Shown: positions 12,050 to 24,337 of the stretch, piece by piece | Position numbering within the stretch: the first letter of the stretch is position 1 | Layout: the number at the start of each line of letters is the position of its first letter | Assembly (NCBI GenBank): GCA_963682025.1 | Contig: OY821519.1 | Location: 109,557,764-109,621,763, forward strand | Reading direction: 5' to 3' | Source of the DNA: Cordilura impudica | Lineage: Eukaryota > Arthropoda > Insecta > Diptera > Scathophagidae | DNA: 64,000 bases | The notes under the pieces: generated by a model | What the model was told of the DNA's origin: nothing | The model's database searches: none | The model's input: the letters and a program-made list of their open reading frames with translations, nothing else | Translations under genes and position numbers: made by a program

Positions 12050-12555
12050 TATATATTAATTATACAGAAGAGATAAATAACTTGGGTAAAATAACTGTCT
12101 TCATATTGCTTAAGGTTTTGAGGGTCCCTGAGTAGACCCTGGACACAGCTGGCTACCTCAGCCGATATCAAAATTACACATTACTAACTTTTTTATTTAC
12201 TCATTTTATTAAGAAAGATCCAACGAAACATTTGGATTTTATAAATATTAATAATAAGAATTTTTACCCGAATTTTATGTAGATAAGGTTAGGGAAGAAC
12301 TAAAATAAAATGTTCACATTTAATTTTTTAAGTAATTTAAATTTTTAAACCTTCGCCAATGAATTTTAAATTATAAAAATCACTTAAATATTTACTTTGT
12401 TATCTTGTGGCCTAAAATAAAAGTTTTATTGTATTTCATTATAGCAAATGAAACTAAATGCGAGCGAAGTCCCAGAACAAACTGTCCTAATGTATTCATG
12501 GAGGCAGTAGTTTGGTGGAAAGTGACAGCCTTATCAAGCCTATGTTTTACTACAT
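12050..12555. other. AT-rich gap, nothing recognised
   Basis: A short open frame at 12405-12608 has no recognisable motif and overlaps the family H repeat. I do not regard it as a gene. Confidence 0.4.
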
Positions 12556-12700
12556 TTTTTTTTTTTGGGAGTATAACCTGTTGTGCAGGTTATAGATCAA
12601 TTTTTTAAAACAAATGTGCCAATGGCTTTTGCTTTATTTAAAGTAATAACTTTTGATCTTGAGCCTGATTAAGTTCTCACTCAGTCATTAAAATGATAAA
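12556..12700 (-). repeat. Family H repeat, truncated copy
   Basis: On the minus strand this matches 37417-37565: TTTGCTTTATTTAAAGTAA, then GATCTTGAGCCTGA and a TCATTAA block. The part carrying the hammerhead ribozyme at 37562-37608 is missing here. The match ends at the ACAGGTTATAC boundary. Confidence 0.6.
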
Positions 12701-14814
12701 GATGGAAAATAATTTTTTTTTAGAAAATAATAAAATTAGTTCCAAATATTTTATAAGGCTATCAATAACAGGTACAAGAAAACAATTTAAATTTAGAAAT
12801 AGACACATCAAAAATAATTTTTAAAATTGTTTTGGTACATTTTTGATGTCCATTTCAGGGAAATTATATTATTTGTGACATTTTTTGATATTTGAAAAAA
12901 TATATAAACAAATTCTTAAGCTGCGTAATAAAATAGATCTATTTACTATTTTGGAATAAACATTTTTGACATTTAGTTTATAAAATATACGTTTAAAATA
13001 ATATGTACAAACATATTATTTATTTATAAATAATTTCATCTTAATAACCAAAACAATATGTATAAGTTTTTATTTCATATGAAAATAGAGTTGCTTTTAC
13101 ATCAAATCGTATTGATTTTATTTATTTCTGTGCATCGTAATGCGTTAATTTTATTAAGTAACATAAATCATTTTATAGCCTTATGCAAAAAAACTTGTTA
13201 GTTGTTAAATGTCATGGCGTGCTTGTAAAAGGAAATTGCAAATTTTTTCTGTTGCAACTTCACTTTCAACATTTTCCTTGTAGCTGCGACTCGCTACCTA
13301 CAATTTTAATTTCACACATTTTAATGCAATCACCACTTTATGATTGTTAACATATTTGGGGTGTTTAAAAAACGATAAAACATTAAAATGAGATTTTTTT
13401 ATGTACATTTGATTTAAGAAAAACATTCGGATTCGTTTGTATGGTGGGAAATATGTTTAAAAATTTCATTTCTGATATTCATAGGTCACATATGCACAAA
13501 AAAACAAAAAATAACACTAAATGTTTATTTTTAAAATATTTGTATGAGTATCCTGTTATTTGAAACGGAAATGAATAATAAAAATAATAACGCTAGGGTA
13601 CAAATTAGAAGTAGTTAGCAGCAACTGGAAATAAAAAATATTACAATAAAGGATCAAGGCAATCGATTCTAATCGTTGTAAAAGACTCTCTTGACAGACT
13701 ATAATGAAGCTGTTATTTTATTAATTTACTATTACCTCTTGGGGTCACATATGCAAGAAATAGGTTAACGTTGTTCGATTTATTCCATTTTTTTAGCATG
13801 GAAGACTTGCATATTCGGTTATTATATTTTGAGCGTCATATTTAAAAATTCAACAGCGCTTACAAAATATTTGAATTTTTTTAATAAATTGTCTTTTATT
13901 ACCTTGGGGTCACATGCGACTCAAGTCCAAAAGGTCTATTGGGGTCATATTATTTTTTTTAGAAACCCTAGGCTATTAAAATAAATTATAATATTTAAAA
14001 ATATTTTACAAAAATATTGTTTTTCTCGAAATCCGCAAAAAAAATTCTTTGTAAAAAAATTCTGGGAGAGGAGTTTACTTAAAAATTCACACAGTTAATC
14101 TCTAACATATGTATAACAAAACTTTAAAGTGCCAGATCCATTTTTTGAAATTTTGTTAAAGAAAATTTTTTAAAACTTAAAAAAGGAGTTTTAAAAATTT
14201 TATCAAAAAAATTTTACATATTTGGTGTCATTTCATAATACGTTAACAACGTGGTAATATAACAATACTTCACATATGAGTTCTTATAGGTATATGTACT
14301 AAAAAAAATTATGGCTTTAACCAATTTGTTAAAGTTGAAAAATGTTCATCACATATCATGACCTAGAGTTTTTTGGCGCAAAAGTGGTCTGGGGCATTTT
14401 TTATTTCTTGTCGAGTTTCTTTTTCGATTTTGAAGTTGTATAGTTTCTTGAAAAGATAATTTAGTAGTGATATCGAATTACATAACAACTTGTCGAAAAA
14501 ATTAAACTATAGAAGGAAATTTTTGTAAAATCTGATAAAAAGTCATATTTTCAGTCGCGTTGAGGCACCTCTGAATTTCTCAGATTGACCCAAAACTTTG
14601 TATTTCTCAGTTTTTTTGCTATTCGCATATTTCTGGGGGTGGAACCGAGAGTTTGAACACTTTTTTATTAAGGGCCACCCTAATGTATACTGCTATTAAA
14701 ATATGAATGAATTTTTTTAAATTTTCAATTTTGTTGCCAGCTTCGACATAGCACATTTATTTTCGTATTATATATTGCCTATACTAAACTTAATATCTAT
14801 GAATAATCCCCTGA
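12701..14814. other. Long AT-rich stretch without recognised features
   Basis: GGGGTCACATATGC and GGGGTCACATGCGA occur at about 13741-13755 and 13906-13920. They may be parts of one unassigned repeat. No coding sequence, RNA gene or transposon ends could be supported. Confidence 0.4.
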
Positions 14815-14950
14815 TCTAGCGGTTGCAAAATGGATAACACACTTACCATTCTACAAATTTATCTGCTTGTGAGCTGATACATTATCCACGAATAGGATGA
14901 CCTTTCGGTTTTGTTGATTCATTTCTTCAACAAAATATATTATTTGTTAG
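14815..14950 (-). pseudogene. pogo/Tigger-like DDE transposase fragment
   Basis: Minus-strand translation from about 14945 gives FVEEMNQQNRKVILFVDNVS, then AHKQINL, a stop, and a degraded continuation. A block of the form NRKVLLxxDNxxAH contains the second catalytic Asp of pogo/Tigger-type transposases (DDE superfamily, cut-and-paste transposition). Only ~40 residues survive, with at least one internal stop. The family is fairly clear and the element's limits are not visible. Confidence 0.55.
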
Positions 14951-15720
14951 ATCTGACATTAGTTTTTAGACATATTGCAATTAATTCTTTAATTAATGTA
15001 CACATTTTGATTTTGTTTCAATGGTGCGTGGTAAAGAAGTAGAAAGCATACATATATTTCTAAAACTCATAACTACACTGTACCTTACTACTTGCACTTT
15101 TTGGTCAGCGCTTTAACACACTCACCTAAAGCCAGGTCTACTAGCAGTGTGGTAAAAAACCAGTTTTTATGCCATGCAGCTATTTCTTCGCATTAATCTC
15201 AGAAAATACAACTCTGGCCAAACATACAATCGCTACTTTTTTAGTTTTTTTTTTTTTTTTTTTGAATTTTTAGATATCTGAATATGTTATCTTATTCAAA
15301 AAATTTATTAAAAAAAGGGGGAAAAACTTAAAATTTTAAAAATTTAATTCGATAAAATTAGCTAATATGATATCCTGAGGAATGAAGTGAGAAATCAGCA
15401 ACAGTTCCTGAGTTATAGGTTAGAAACTAAGCAAACAAGGTGAACCCCAAATCTTCTATAGGTTTTATAGTACTGGCATAGTATTTTCACACTGAATTGG
15501 AATTTCTCACCCAAGAACAGCAATATCAATTTTAATAATAACTAGATCTAAGTGACTTAGGTAAACTGTTTAAAATTTTGCCTTCTCTTTGAAACGTCTC
15601 ATCTGAGTTATTAATTTTTAGGTTTGCCAGGAACCCGTCAAATTTTGGGGGAACATAAAAATGCTTATATTTTATAAGGTAAACATTTCATGAAAAATGA
15701 GCTTAAGCAGCTACAATCAA
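14951..15720. other. AT-rich gap, nothing recognised
   Basis: It may include more of the decayed pogo-like element on the minus strand, but no convincing peptide was found. A 21-base T run lies near 15243-15263. Confidence 0.4.
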
Positions 15721-16162
15721 AGCAAGTAAGGAAATTATAGGCGGTCTAGACCGGCGCTCTATACCATGCGTTTAGAAAATTGGTTATAAGCCCAAACAAA
15801 TTTGAGTGGGATTTTTATTAATTTTTTTTTTGGCTGCAGATATGAAAAAGTTTATATCGGATGCTATATCTCTATGGGGACTAGGCCCAAAAATGGACCG
15901 ATCCTGGCCATGTTTGGTAAAGACTCTTGTATTTTGCAAAAATATATACAAACAAAATTTGAGAAGAATCAGTGCAATATTTTCGTTTTTGATAGATTTA
16001 AGTGAAGATCGGGAAGCAGCTCTATATGTGGTTGTCATATAGGGATTATTTTTGGACTACTCTTTAATGGATATAATAAACGCATATAAACCCAATTTGA
16101 CTGAGATCTATATGACAATTTGGATCTTATGGCAATTTATGTCGATTTCATAGGGGTCATTT

Positions 16163-17117
16163 TGTGATGATGTTACACACATCTTCATTTATCTTTATTT
16201 ATTTAATTTATTCATCTTTATTTGTTTATGTTTTTTTTTGTTTATTTTTGTTTACTATATGCACATGCACATATTTATTTGTAATTATTTGTTTACATTT
16301 ATTTATTTTTTTGCATATCTTTTCTTTTCATTCAACGCATACCACAAAGTACACTAATCTTGGGTAAAGGGTTGAATTACAAAACAATAAATTATTGTGT
16401 AATTAAATATCACTGGAATGCAAAATGACAAATTTGTGAAAATTCAAGTTGTGTCAATAACCCATGACAAATAGAAATGTCACTCAAATTTTGAGGGGAA
16501 AAATTTAAATTGATTATTGAACGTTTTCTGATTGGCTATTGAGCCCAACGTTCAAAAATCAATGAATTTGTAATATGCGAATGTAAAGAAAAGAGAAGAC
16601 TATTATTTAAATTAAGTAAAAATATTAAATTATAATGATATAAAAGACCAGCATTTTCAATAAATAATCAATTATAATTCTGATTTGAAAGGGTTATAAT
16701 TAAAACCAAACAGAGATTTTCTTTTTTACTGGCATATTCTGCCAAAGGGTTCAAACATTGGCATAATCTGCCTACGTGCTATCTCTGTAAAACATTAAAA
16801 AAGTGCATCTAGCGTGCACGCGGGAACTGCTTTGAGGAAAGCACTTGACAAAATTCCTCCTGAGATTGGTCCGGTTCTCACCCAATCTTAGTGTCCTTTT
16901 GTACACCCTCATACACTATATGGCGAACCTGCCAAGCTAACACTATATGGCGATCCTGCCCCCTCATACACTATATGGTGATCCTGCCCCCATACATACA
17001 CTATATTAAATTTAAATGCCACTATGTACGTAGATTGCTACAAGGCATACATTATATAACGGTCCAGCGATTTTTATATTATTTGGTGATCCTAGCTGGC
17101 GTCCCACCAACACTATA
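16163..17117 (+). mobile_element. 955 bp insertion in HINE copy 4, possible solo LTR
   Basis: It begins TGTGATGATG, ends CAACACTATA, and is flanked by direct ATTT (16159-16162 and 17118-17121). A TATAAAAGA box lies at 16639-16647. A 4 bp duplication and a TG start fit an LTR of a gypsy/BEL-type retrotransposon left as a solo LTR. The right end is TA, not the usual CA, and no second copy is present to confirm. No protein is encoded. Strand is given as read. Confidence 0.5.
16911..17007 (+). repeat. Short tandem block of ACACTATATGGCGATCCTGCC-like units
   Basis: Three or four imperfect units near the right end of the 955 bp insertion read ACACTATATGG(C/T)GA(A/T)CCTGCC, followed by a partial ACACTATATTA. 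The insertion itself terminates in ACACTATA, so the unit's first half equals the element's terminus. The TGGCGA that follows looks like the start of a tRNA primer-binding site, though this is only suggestive. Confidence 0.5.
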
Positions 17118-17431
17118 ATTTGTATGGGGGTTAGGACTGAACATGGACCGATTCTCACTAATTTCCACAGTGTTCATCCTATGGCCGATGGAAGCTCTTA
17201 TGCCAAATTTCATCAAAATATATTCATATTTGCGACCTGCAGTTTGATTACAAAGTTTGCATGGACACACAGACGGACGGACGGACGGACGGACATCGTT
17301 AAATCGAATCAGATAGTGATTCCGATTCGATCGGTATAATCAAAGATGGGTCTAGGTCAAATATTTTTGGTAGTTACAAACAGCAGCACAAAGTCATTAT
17401 ACCCAAACCACATAGTGGTATAGGGTATAAA

Positions 17432-17781
17432 AATAAGCATAAACCAAATCAGAGTGAAATTTTTGCTTGATTGCAGATCTGAAAAAGTTCATGTTGGAAG
17501 CTTTGACTAAATCAAAAAACGGACCAATTGTAGCCATATGTAGTAAAGTCACTTACTTTTTTCAGAAACATATACAAAGAAAATTTCTGAATAATTTGTG
17601 TAATATTTTTGTTTTTGATAGGTTTAAGTGAAGATCGGAAAGCAGTTTTATATGGATCTAAGACTAAGAATTGATCTATATATAAACACCCACAAACCAA
17701 ATTTGACCCACAAATCAGACGGATAGACGGACGGACAGACGAACATCACTAAATAGACTCAGAGTGTGAGTATAGGGTATA
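17432..17781 (+). mobile_element. HINE copy 5, degenerate and internally deleted
   Basis: It begins at AATAAGCATAAACCAAAT directly after the 3' end of copy 4, so the 5' palindrome is lost. It includes AAGTGAAGATCGGAAAGCAG, a GGACGGACAGACGAACATC block at about 17729-17747, and a decayed 3' end near GAGTATAGGGTATATAAAA. Confidence 0.7.
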
Positions 17782-17784
17782 TAA

Positions 17785-18290
17785 AATCGTCGAAGCACTG
17801 TTGGAGACATAATTTCAAACTGGTCTGAAACAATTGGAGAAATCATAAAACATCAATGGATGTTATGGTCAAATGAAAGATCTTCTTGGGTGTAAAGGCA
17901 ATGAATACAAATTTGACGTATGCATCTGTGTTGCCAGAAAAGGGGTTATTCGTACAGCATGAACGCATGAAAGAGTTCTTAAAGCACAATATTGTGTTTC
18001 CAGTTAGTTTAATGGTGTGGGTATGCCTGTTGCCAGAGAGCGTCGGTCAGCTTCACTTCATTAATAGAACCGTAAATGCGAAAAAATATTTTAATGAAAT
18101 GCAGAAAAATTTCATTTTATTAGTACCAAAGTTAGCCGACTGCATTGAATATGCATTCTAACATGATGGAACCCTTGCTGTTATAGATTGACCATAATTT
18201 CAAGAAGACCTTAACTCAATTGAAAACCTGAGGTCTCTCATGAAAAAGACGTTGCAAAATGACCCACAACATAGCAGATAAGATTCTTTA
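17785..18290 (+). pseudogene. Tc1/mariner-type transposase fragment
   Basis: The 3' half of a DDE transposase. An early frame gives QWMLWSNERSSWV, matching the WxxxxWSDES block, with the catalytic Asp replaced by Asn and a stop after it. The frame at 17886-18161 continues with SLMVWVCLLPESVGQLHFIN, then RTVNAKKY. A further frame near 18200 gives LNSIENLRSLMKKTL, matching DxNPIENLWxxLK with a changed catalytic position. At least two frame changes and altered catalytic residues show it is dead. No terminal inverted repeats could be paired. Confidence 0.75.
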
Positions 18291-18439
18291 TTGTTTAATT
18301 TTTTCGATTTAAATTTTACAGTATTATTCTTAAAAATAATTTAAACAATAAAGATTTTACCACATGGTTTAAAACCATCTACCGGAAGTTAGGATGTTTA
18401 ATAGCATATACGGAAATTGCCACAAAACAATGAAGAAAA

Positions 18440-21400
18440 AGGAAAATAAGTATTCTTTAAAAATTATATTCACTAACCAAAAAATTCGTCTATTTCATGA
18501 TGTTCTTTATATAATTATATAATGGGAACCAATTTTCATCAGCGCCACCATTTAAAATATCGAAAATTTCATCGTCCGTTAACCTTGAGACTCGTAGAAA
18601 ACTAGATCTTACTTCATTTAATCTTACTTCATTTCCTAAAAAATGCAGTAGTGTTTCTTCTTCATTCATGTTACATACAGAACACAATCTATTTTGATCT
18701 GCCCTATATTGGTTGCCGTTCAGCCATAAGAGATCACACGAGCCTTCATTATAATATAAATTTCATGTTGGTTATATCGTTCTTTGCAGTATGTGTAGCC
18801 TTTTATATGTGTAGCCTTGTACACTCTTTGCTGGCTCTGTAATGTATTTACATGATGCTCGTGTTCTATTTCCGTTTTAATTTTTATACCCTATACCATT
18901 ATGTGGTTTGGGTACAATGACTTTGTGCTGCTGTTTGTAACTACCAAAAATATTTGACCTAGACCAATCTTTACTTATACCGATCGAATCAGAATCACTA
19001 ACTGAACCGATTTAACGATGTCCGTCCGTGTGTCCGTCCGTCCGTCCGCCCGTCCGTCCGTCTGTGTGTCATTGTAAACTTAGTACGTAAGCTTCTATTG
19101 GCCATTGGATGAACGCTGTTGAAATTGGTGAGGATCGGTTCATATTCAGACCTAGCCCCCATACAAATGACCCCTATGAAATCGACATAAATTGCCATAA
19201 GATCCAAATTGTCATATAGATCTTACTCAAATTGGGTTTGTATACGTTTACTACATCCATTTATGAGTAGTCTAAAAATGATACCTGCGACAATTCTTAG
19301 TCATAGGCCCCATATAGAGCTGCTTCCCGATCTTCACTTAAATCTATCAAAAAACAAAACATTGCACTGATTCTTCTCAAAATTTGTTTGTATAGAGTTT
19401 TGCAATATACAAGAGACTTTACCAAACATAGTCAGAATCGTTCCATTTTCCTAGTCCGCATATAGATATAGCATCCGATATGAACTTTTTCTTATCTGCA
19501 GCCAAAAAAATTAATAAAAATCCCACCCAAATTTGGTTTATGCTTATTTTCTATTTCCAGTTAGTTGTGCCTATGAGAAAGGGTCTCTAAACGCATGGTA
19601 TAGGGTATCATATAGGCGGTCTCTTCCGACTATAATTTTCTCACTTGTTTGTATTAATTTACTACATGAATCATTCCATATAATTTGGTTCTGACTAATA
19701 TTATTGAATCTTACGCTGTGTTGACAGAAGCGTTAAGATAGATTTTAGTACCAGTATATAGTTTTTGCTATCATTAGTTTTGTGAGTTTGTGGAGTAATC
19801 TTTGAGAATCATATTCGAAAAGAGTTTTAGCTATATAGTGGAGGTGGATGTTATAGGTATATAAATGGGACTCTTCCTGTCCAGTTTCTAAGGCAATAAC
19901 ATGGTGTGTTGTGTTGATCGGTAGTTTTAGCACTCTTTTCATGAAAAACCTTTGCAATTTGTCTACTTGCTCAAACCCCGATATCTGAAACAGTACTCAC
20001 TTTGCTTTTAATGACACATCCCTTTTTCCGATAGAATTTTTCCACGTGATATTTATACAAATTTTGCCGAGTCATTTTTTGAACATATATGTTTAATGTA
20101 AGTCATTGTAGGATTTAATAAAATACCTAGATACTTATACTCTGACACAATCTTTACAGTTTCCCTATTAAATCTCCATTTTTCATTTCCGAATATCATT
20201 ATTGCAGATTTTGCTTAATAAACTTCCATTATTATTATCCGTTATTATTCCATTATTGATCATCCGCTGTAAAACGACCACATCAGCGGCTAACAGCACG
20301 ATATCATCCGCATACATAAGTAGCCTTAAATTTATTTCTTCTATTAGCAAACCACCTTTCAAATGATCATGTAGATCATTGAGGTAAAGGGTGAATAACA
20401 ATGGCGATAGTAACTCAACACCTGTACATACAGCGGATTTAGTATTCCGATATACGTTTTCTATCAAATTTACAACTTTTGTAGGTATTCCCATCTGGTG
20501 TAGTTTAAAAATTAGCAATTCTCTTGGGACGCAATCAAATGTGGCTCTAAAATCTACAAAAACTGCGCCGTTTTCTTTTCGGAGAATTTGATATTGAAAA
20601 CCCTTACGAGAGCCCGCTTGAAATTCGGTCACGAATTACTCCCATCATAATTTTTCTGCACAATTAATGAATGATATTCCTCTTTAATTATTTGGTTTGT
20701 TAACATCTGCTTTTTTGTTGATAGGCAACACTATACTTCGCTCAAATATCTCAACTTAACTTTTATATTTAAAATTTTCGTGTTGGTATCAGCCAGTGCA
20801 CTAAGGTATTCATTACTTGCATTGACAAAAAACTCGTAAGGAATTCTATCCCCTCCTGGCGCTTTAAATTGTTTGACTTTGGATAATACAAACTTTAATT
20901 CCTGTAATGTAAATGGTCTATCGAGTTCTGAATTAAGGACAAAATTTGCTGCATAATTAATAGCTGGATTTAAAAGTGCTTTAAAATATTCTCTAAAACT
21001 GTGGGCATTTATTTGGCTCCCAATATAGTAGTCTTGATCCCTTATCTCTTTGGCTTATCTCTTTTGTCTTGTTGCCTTATCTCTTTGGCTAATTGCCATC
21101 ATTGCTTACTGTTAGTAATCGAGTTCAATTTCCGCTCTATCCCATTACAATATTCACCCCTTTTTTCTTTACAGATTATTTGATACGAGTTTCTTTTCTT
21201 GGTATAATTTTGTGTATCTTCTAAGTTTTGCAATTTTCTAAATGATTTTAATGAGCTAAGTGATTTTTTTCTGGAAATCTTACACTGCGTATCAAACCAC
21301 TTGTTCTTAAACTGTGGTTGCTATGTATTGTTTGTACCTTATAGGAATCCAAGATAATTTGATTGAGATCATTCAGACTTAGATCATGACTGTTAGTCAT

Positions 21401-21790
21401 TCTGTTATTTAATTTTATATTTAATTTGGTTTGATATTTTTCTTTATGACTCCATGATTCCATTATGATTCCATTTAAGTTTCGGCAATAAGTTTGTTTT
21501 TATTTTATTATTATTGTAAAAACAAAGATGCAATATAATTGGTAGATGATCCGACCACAGCTGATCCTCGACTGCACATTTTTGAACGTAGTTCAACATA
21601 TCAAATAGGACCGAGCAAATATCATTTACTGAGTTACCAGCACTGCCAACAAATGTGAAGTCCCCTTCTTCATCACCTAGAGTTCTCCCCATAGCGTATT
21701 CTTAGCTGGTTGAAAGCCAAATTTCAGGAAACTTTGGACTCGCAAACCCCTGAAGAGTCTTAAAATTGATATTAAAAAATAGCTCCAAAA
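18440..21790 (-). pseudogene. Second LINE (endonuclease plus RT), broken and split by a HINE
   Basis: Read from about 21790 leftward. The end of an APE endonuclease is at 21692-21444 (GDFTFVGSAGNSVNDICSVL, then EDQLWSDHLPI). A linker follows at 21463-20700 with PFTLQELKFVLSKVKQFKAP. The polymerase at 20632-20183 has FVDFRATFDCVPRELL, LLSPLLFTLYLNDLH and catalytic LMYADDIVLLA. A thumb piece at 19957-19745 has QRFFMKRVLKLPINTTHHV. A C-terminal CSVCNMNEEETLLHF zinc-knuckle lies at 18740-18490. The HINE at 18893-19650 sits between thumb and knuckle. Several frame breaks are present. The 5' end is truncated near 21790. It is distinct from the 6213-10284 LINE. The clade is not resolved. Confidence 0.8.
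18893..19650 (-). mobile_element. HINE copy 6, inserted in the second LINE
   Basis: The 3' end is at 18893 (TTTATACCCTATACCA) and the 5' end at 19650 (TATAATTTTCTCACTTG). The palindrome is damaged (GGCGGTCTCTTCCGAC). The proto-microsatellite is expanded, with alternating CCGT and CCGC units at about 19019-19062. Separated LINE domains on either side show it landed in an existing LINE. Confidence 0.8.
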
Positions 21791-22038
21791 CGATTAAAAA
21801 GAAGCTGTTTTAGGAAGCAAATGTGGCGTTACACAGTTTTGAATTATAATAGCGTTCAAATTATTTTTATAAAATATAATTTATTTTATTAATTCGAATG
21901 TTTAAAACATTGTATATTAATTGCACAATTCACAACGGGTATTGTATTATTGTATCTGTTATATAGTGTATTACTTTACAATAGTGTAAAATTTTTGTTG
22001 GCAATTTTCACTTAAAAATCTGATACAACTTCATTTGC
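21791..22038. other. Short AT-rich gap
   Basis: Nothing is recognised between the truncated LINE 5' end and the start of the tandem duplication. The last bases, GCTA, supply the host A before the Helitron TC. Confidence 0.4.
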
Positions 22039-22069
22039 TATCTATACTAATATTATAAAGAGGTAATGT

Positions 22070-22119
22070 GTGTTTGTTTGTTTGTTTGTTTGTTTGTTTG
22101 TTTGTTTGTTTGTTTGTAG
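22070..22119 (+). repeat. (GTTT)n microsatellite inside Hel-C
   Basis: About twelve GTTT units follow the Helitron 5' end. The second Hel-C start at 23487 has only about four. The duplicate lies at 28826-28875. Confidence 0.9.
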
Positions 22120-22221
22120 GAGGTAATCTCCGTAACTACTTATCTGATCTTCTTGAAATTTTCACAGAGTCTTGCTGCGGATATGGGAAGTGCTATAGGC
22201 TATAATTTTTTTAATATTTTT

Positions 22222-23105
22222 AGTGGGCGTGGCACCTCCTACATAAAGTAAATTTTAAATATCATATACATATATTGAGTACTTTGATAGAGAGAGCTTT
22301 GCAAATTTGTGTGAGGTCACCTATTGTTAATATTAGTACCTACGCCGGAAATGGGCGCGATCGGATAAGTGGGCGTGGTGCCTCCCATACAAGTAATAGT
22401 TCAATATTGTGTATATCGAGTGCTGTGATAGATAGAGCTTTTCAAATTTTTCTGATGTCACCTATTATTAATGTCAGTAGTCGGATGCAAAATGGGCAGT
22501 ATCGGACCAATAGGCGTGGCACCTGCCATACAAAGTAAATATAAAATGCCATATATCTGGAGTATTGTAATAGTGAGAGTCTTGGGAGTTTGTGTGTCCC
22601 CATAAGTTATTCAGTTGATTAGTTAGACAAAAAATGTGCGTGATCGAAGCAGTGGGCGTGGCACCACCCACACAAAGTAAATATATGATATCATATAACT
22701 GGCGTGCTAAAAAAGGAAGCTTTGACACTTTGCACGAGCCTATCAGATCTTAGTATGAGTAGTCGAACAAAAAACTGGCGGGTTCACACCAATGTGCGTG
22801 GCACTCCCCATGCAAAGTAAAAATTTAATGTCATATTTCTGGAGTACTGTAAAAGAGAGATCTTTGTGGCTTTGCGTGAGCCCATAGGTTCTTTGTGTGA
22901 TTATTCGAACAAAAAAATGGGCGTGATTGAAACAGTGGGCGTAGCACCGCCCATGTAAAGTAGATATCTAATATCATATAACTGGCGTACTATAAAAGGG
23001 AAAGACTCAACATTTTGCATGAGTCCATCAGATATTAATGTGAGTAGTCCAATAAAAATGGGCGAGATGGGATTAGTGGGCGTGGCACCTCCTATATAAA
23101 AAATA
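22222..23105 (+). repeat. Six to seven ~145 bp tandem repeats inside Hel-C
   Basis: Each unit starts near GTGGGCGTGGCACCTCCCAT, passes through a CTGGAGTACTGTAATAGAGA-like block and ends with AAAAATGGGCGTGAT-like sequence. Units are diverged from one another. Open frames across them (for example 22275-22538) follow the repeat and have no recognisable protein content. The duplicate lies at 28978-29861. Confidence 0.8.
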
Positions 23106-23164
23106 TGAAGCACTATGAATGAGACAGTCTTTTGACAAGTTCATTAGTTATCAATGTGATTTGT

Positions 23165-23300
23165 CGTGGAAAATATATCGCCAAAATCAAAAATCGCCAA
23201 ACCCAAAATTCGCGAAAAATAAAAATCGCCCAAAAAACAAAAATCTTCAAAATCAAAAATGGACAAAATCAAAAATAGCCAAAAAAAAAAATTGCCAAAT
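23165..23300 (+). repeat. AAAATCGCC-type minisatellite
   Basis: Irregular 12-16 bp units of the form CAAAAATCGCCAAA run through this stretch of Hel-C. The 63-codon frame at 23119-23310, rich in Asn and Lys, is a translation of this repeat. The duplicate lies at 29921-30056. Confidence 0.7.
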
Positions 23301-24097
23301 GATATTCTAAGTTCAAGGCCAATAGTTAAGTATTGCCAGATCTAATATGGATAATCCATATTCTTCTCATGGGCAGCTACATGTACCTTGCTCCAGGGTA
23401 GGAACGCCGAAAAATCTAATTGTTGTACCGAATGAAAAAACAAAAAACATTGTATATCAGCATCAGCAAGCATTTAAATAAAAAAATCTATACTAATATT
23501 CTATACTAACATAATAAAGAGGTAATATTTGTTTGTTTGTTTGTAGGGGATAATCTCCGTAACTACTCATTCCTGAAATTTTCACATAGTCTTACTGCGG
23601 ATATGGGAGTGCTTTAATTTAATTTTTTTAAATATTTTTAGTGGTCGTGGCACCTCCCATACAAAGTAAATTTTTAATATCATATATACTAAGTACTAGG
23701 ATAGAGAAAGCTTTGCAAATTTGTCTCAAGTAACTATTTTATTATTAACGTGAGTAGTCAGACAAAAAATGCGCGTGGTACCCCCATACAAACTTATATT
23801 AAATGTGATATATCTGAATTACTGTATTAGTGAGTGCCTTTGGACTTTGAGTGAGCCGTTTCATAATGATTCGGAGGGGGGGGGGGGTAGGGGGAGGGTG
23901 TAGCGAAGCACACCGGGTTACATCTAGTGTTTAATAAATGTTGTATGTTATATTATAACATATCACTCTCAAGTGAATCCAGTTTTATAGAAAAAGAAAA
24001 AAGAAATAAAATTTTACACTAGTTACAGAGTTGCAACATAATAGAAGAAAAACTGTGATATTATTTTAAGTTGTGTGTTTAATTTAATTTTATTATA

Positions 24098-24256
24098 TGT
24101 GACATTCTCCGAGAAAAGGGACCTAGTGTGTGAAAACTAAGTTTTGAGAAAAAAACGCATTTAAAGTTTCTACACCCTTTTGGGTACCAGAATCCACCGT
24201 TTTTGATACAACCGGTTTTTTGACACACTAGGTCCCTTTTCTCGGAGAAGGTCACA
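24098..24256. mobile_element. 159 bp foldback MITE with ~40 bp inverted ends
   Basis: The left end TGTGACATTCTCCGAGAAAA continues GGGACCTAGTGTGT. The right end is its near-perfect inverted copy, with one early mismatch. Flanking TA dinucleotides (24096-24097 and 24257-24258) fit a Tc1/mariner-type target. No coding is needed: the 116-codon frame across it spans both arms. The duplicate lies at 30854-31012. Confidence 0.7.
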
Positions 24257-24337
24257 TATGTTAAATGTTTTATGTTTTTTTTATGTAATCTGCAGTCAAT
24301 ATATAATTTAATGTAAAAAATTAATTGAAAATTACAA

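Larger units (their letters stand above)
15721..17431 (+). mobile_element. HINE copy 4, split by a 955 bp insertion
   Basis: The left part, 15721-16162, carries a damaged palindrome (GGCGGTCTAGACCGGC) and body sequence ending at GGGGTCATTT. The right part, 17118-17431, resumes at ATTTGTATGGGG and runs through the GGAC array to the 3' hairpin and ATAGGGTATAA. Joining the parts at the duplicated ATTT gives the GTCATTTGTATGGG seen in uninterrupted copies such as 58437-58450. Confidence 0.85.
22041..23927 (+). mobile_element. Hel-C Helitron, composite copy
   Basis: It begins TCTATACTAATATTATAAAG after a host A, the usual 5' end of insect Helitrons. A second start, TCTATACTAATATTCTATAC, lies at 23487. 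The 3' end at 23924-23927 is CTAG before a host T, preceded by a GGTGT...ACACC stem about 9 nt upstream. So 23487-23927 is a complete 441 bp element, and 22041-23486 is a longer relative lacking its own 3' end. No Rep/helicase gene is present. The duplicate is 28797-30683. Confidence 0.8.

Noticed and set aside
16905..17010. ACACTATATGGCGATCCTGCC repeats considered as a CRISPR array
   Set aside because: Units are contiguous or nearly so and imperfect, lacking regular spacers, in a eukaryotic setting.
22275..23310. Open frames in the Hel-C repeats (such as 22275-22538 and 22901-23113)
   Set aside because: They translate the ~145 bp tandem units, and both strands give frames. No Rep/helicase motif is present.
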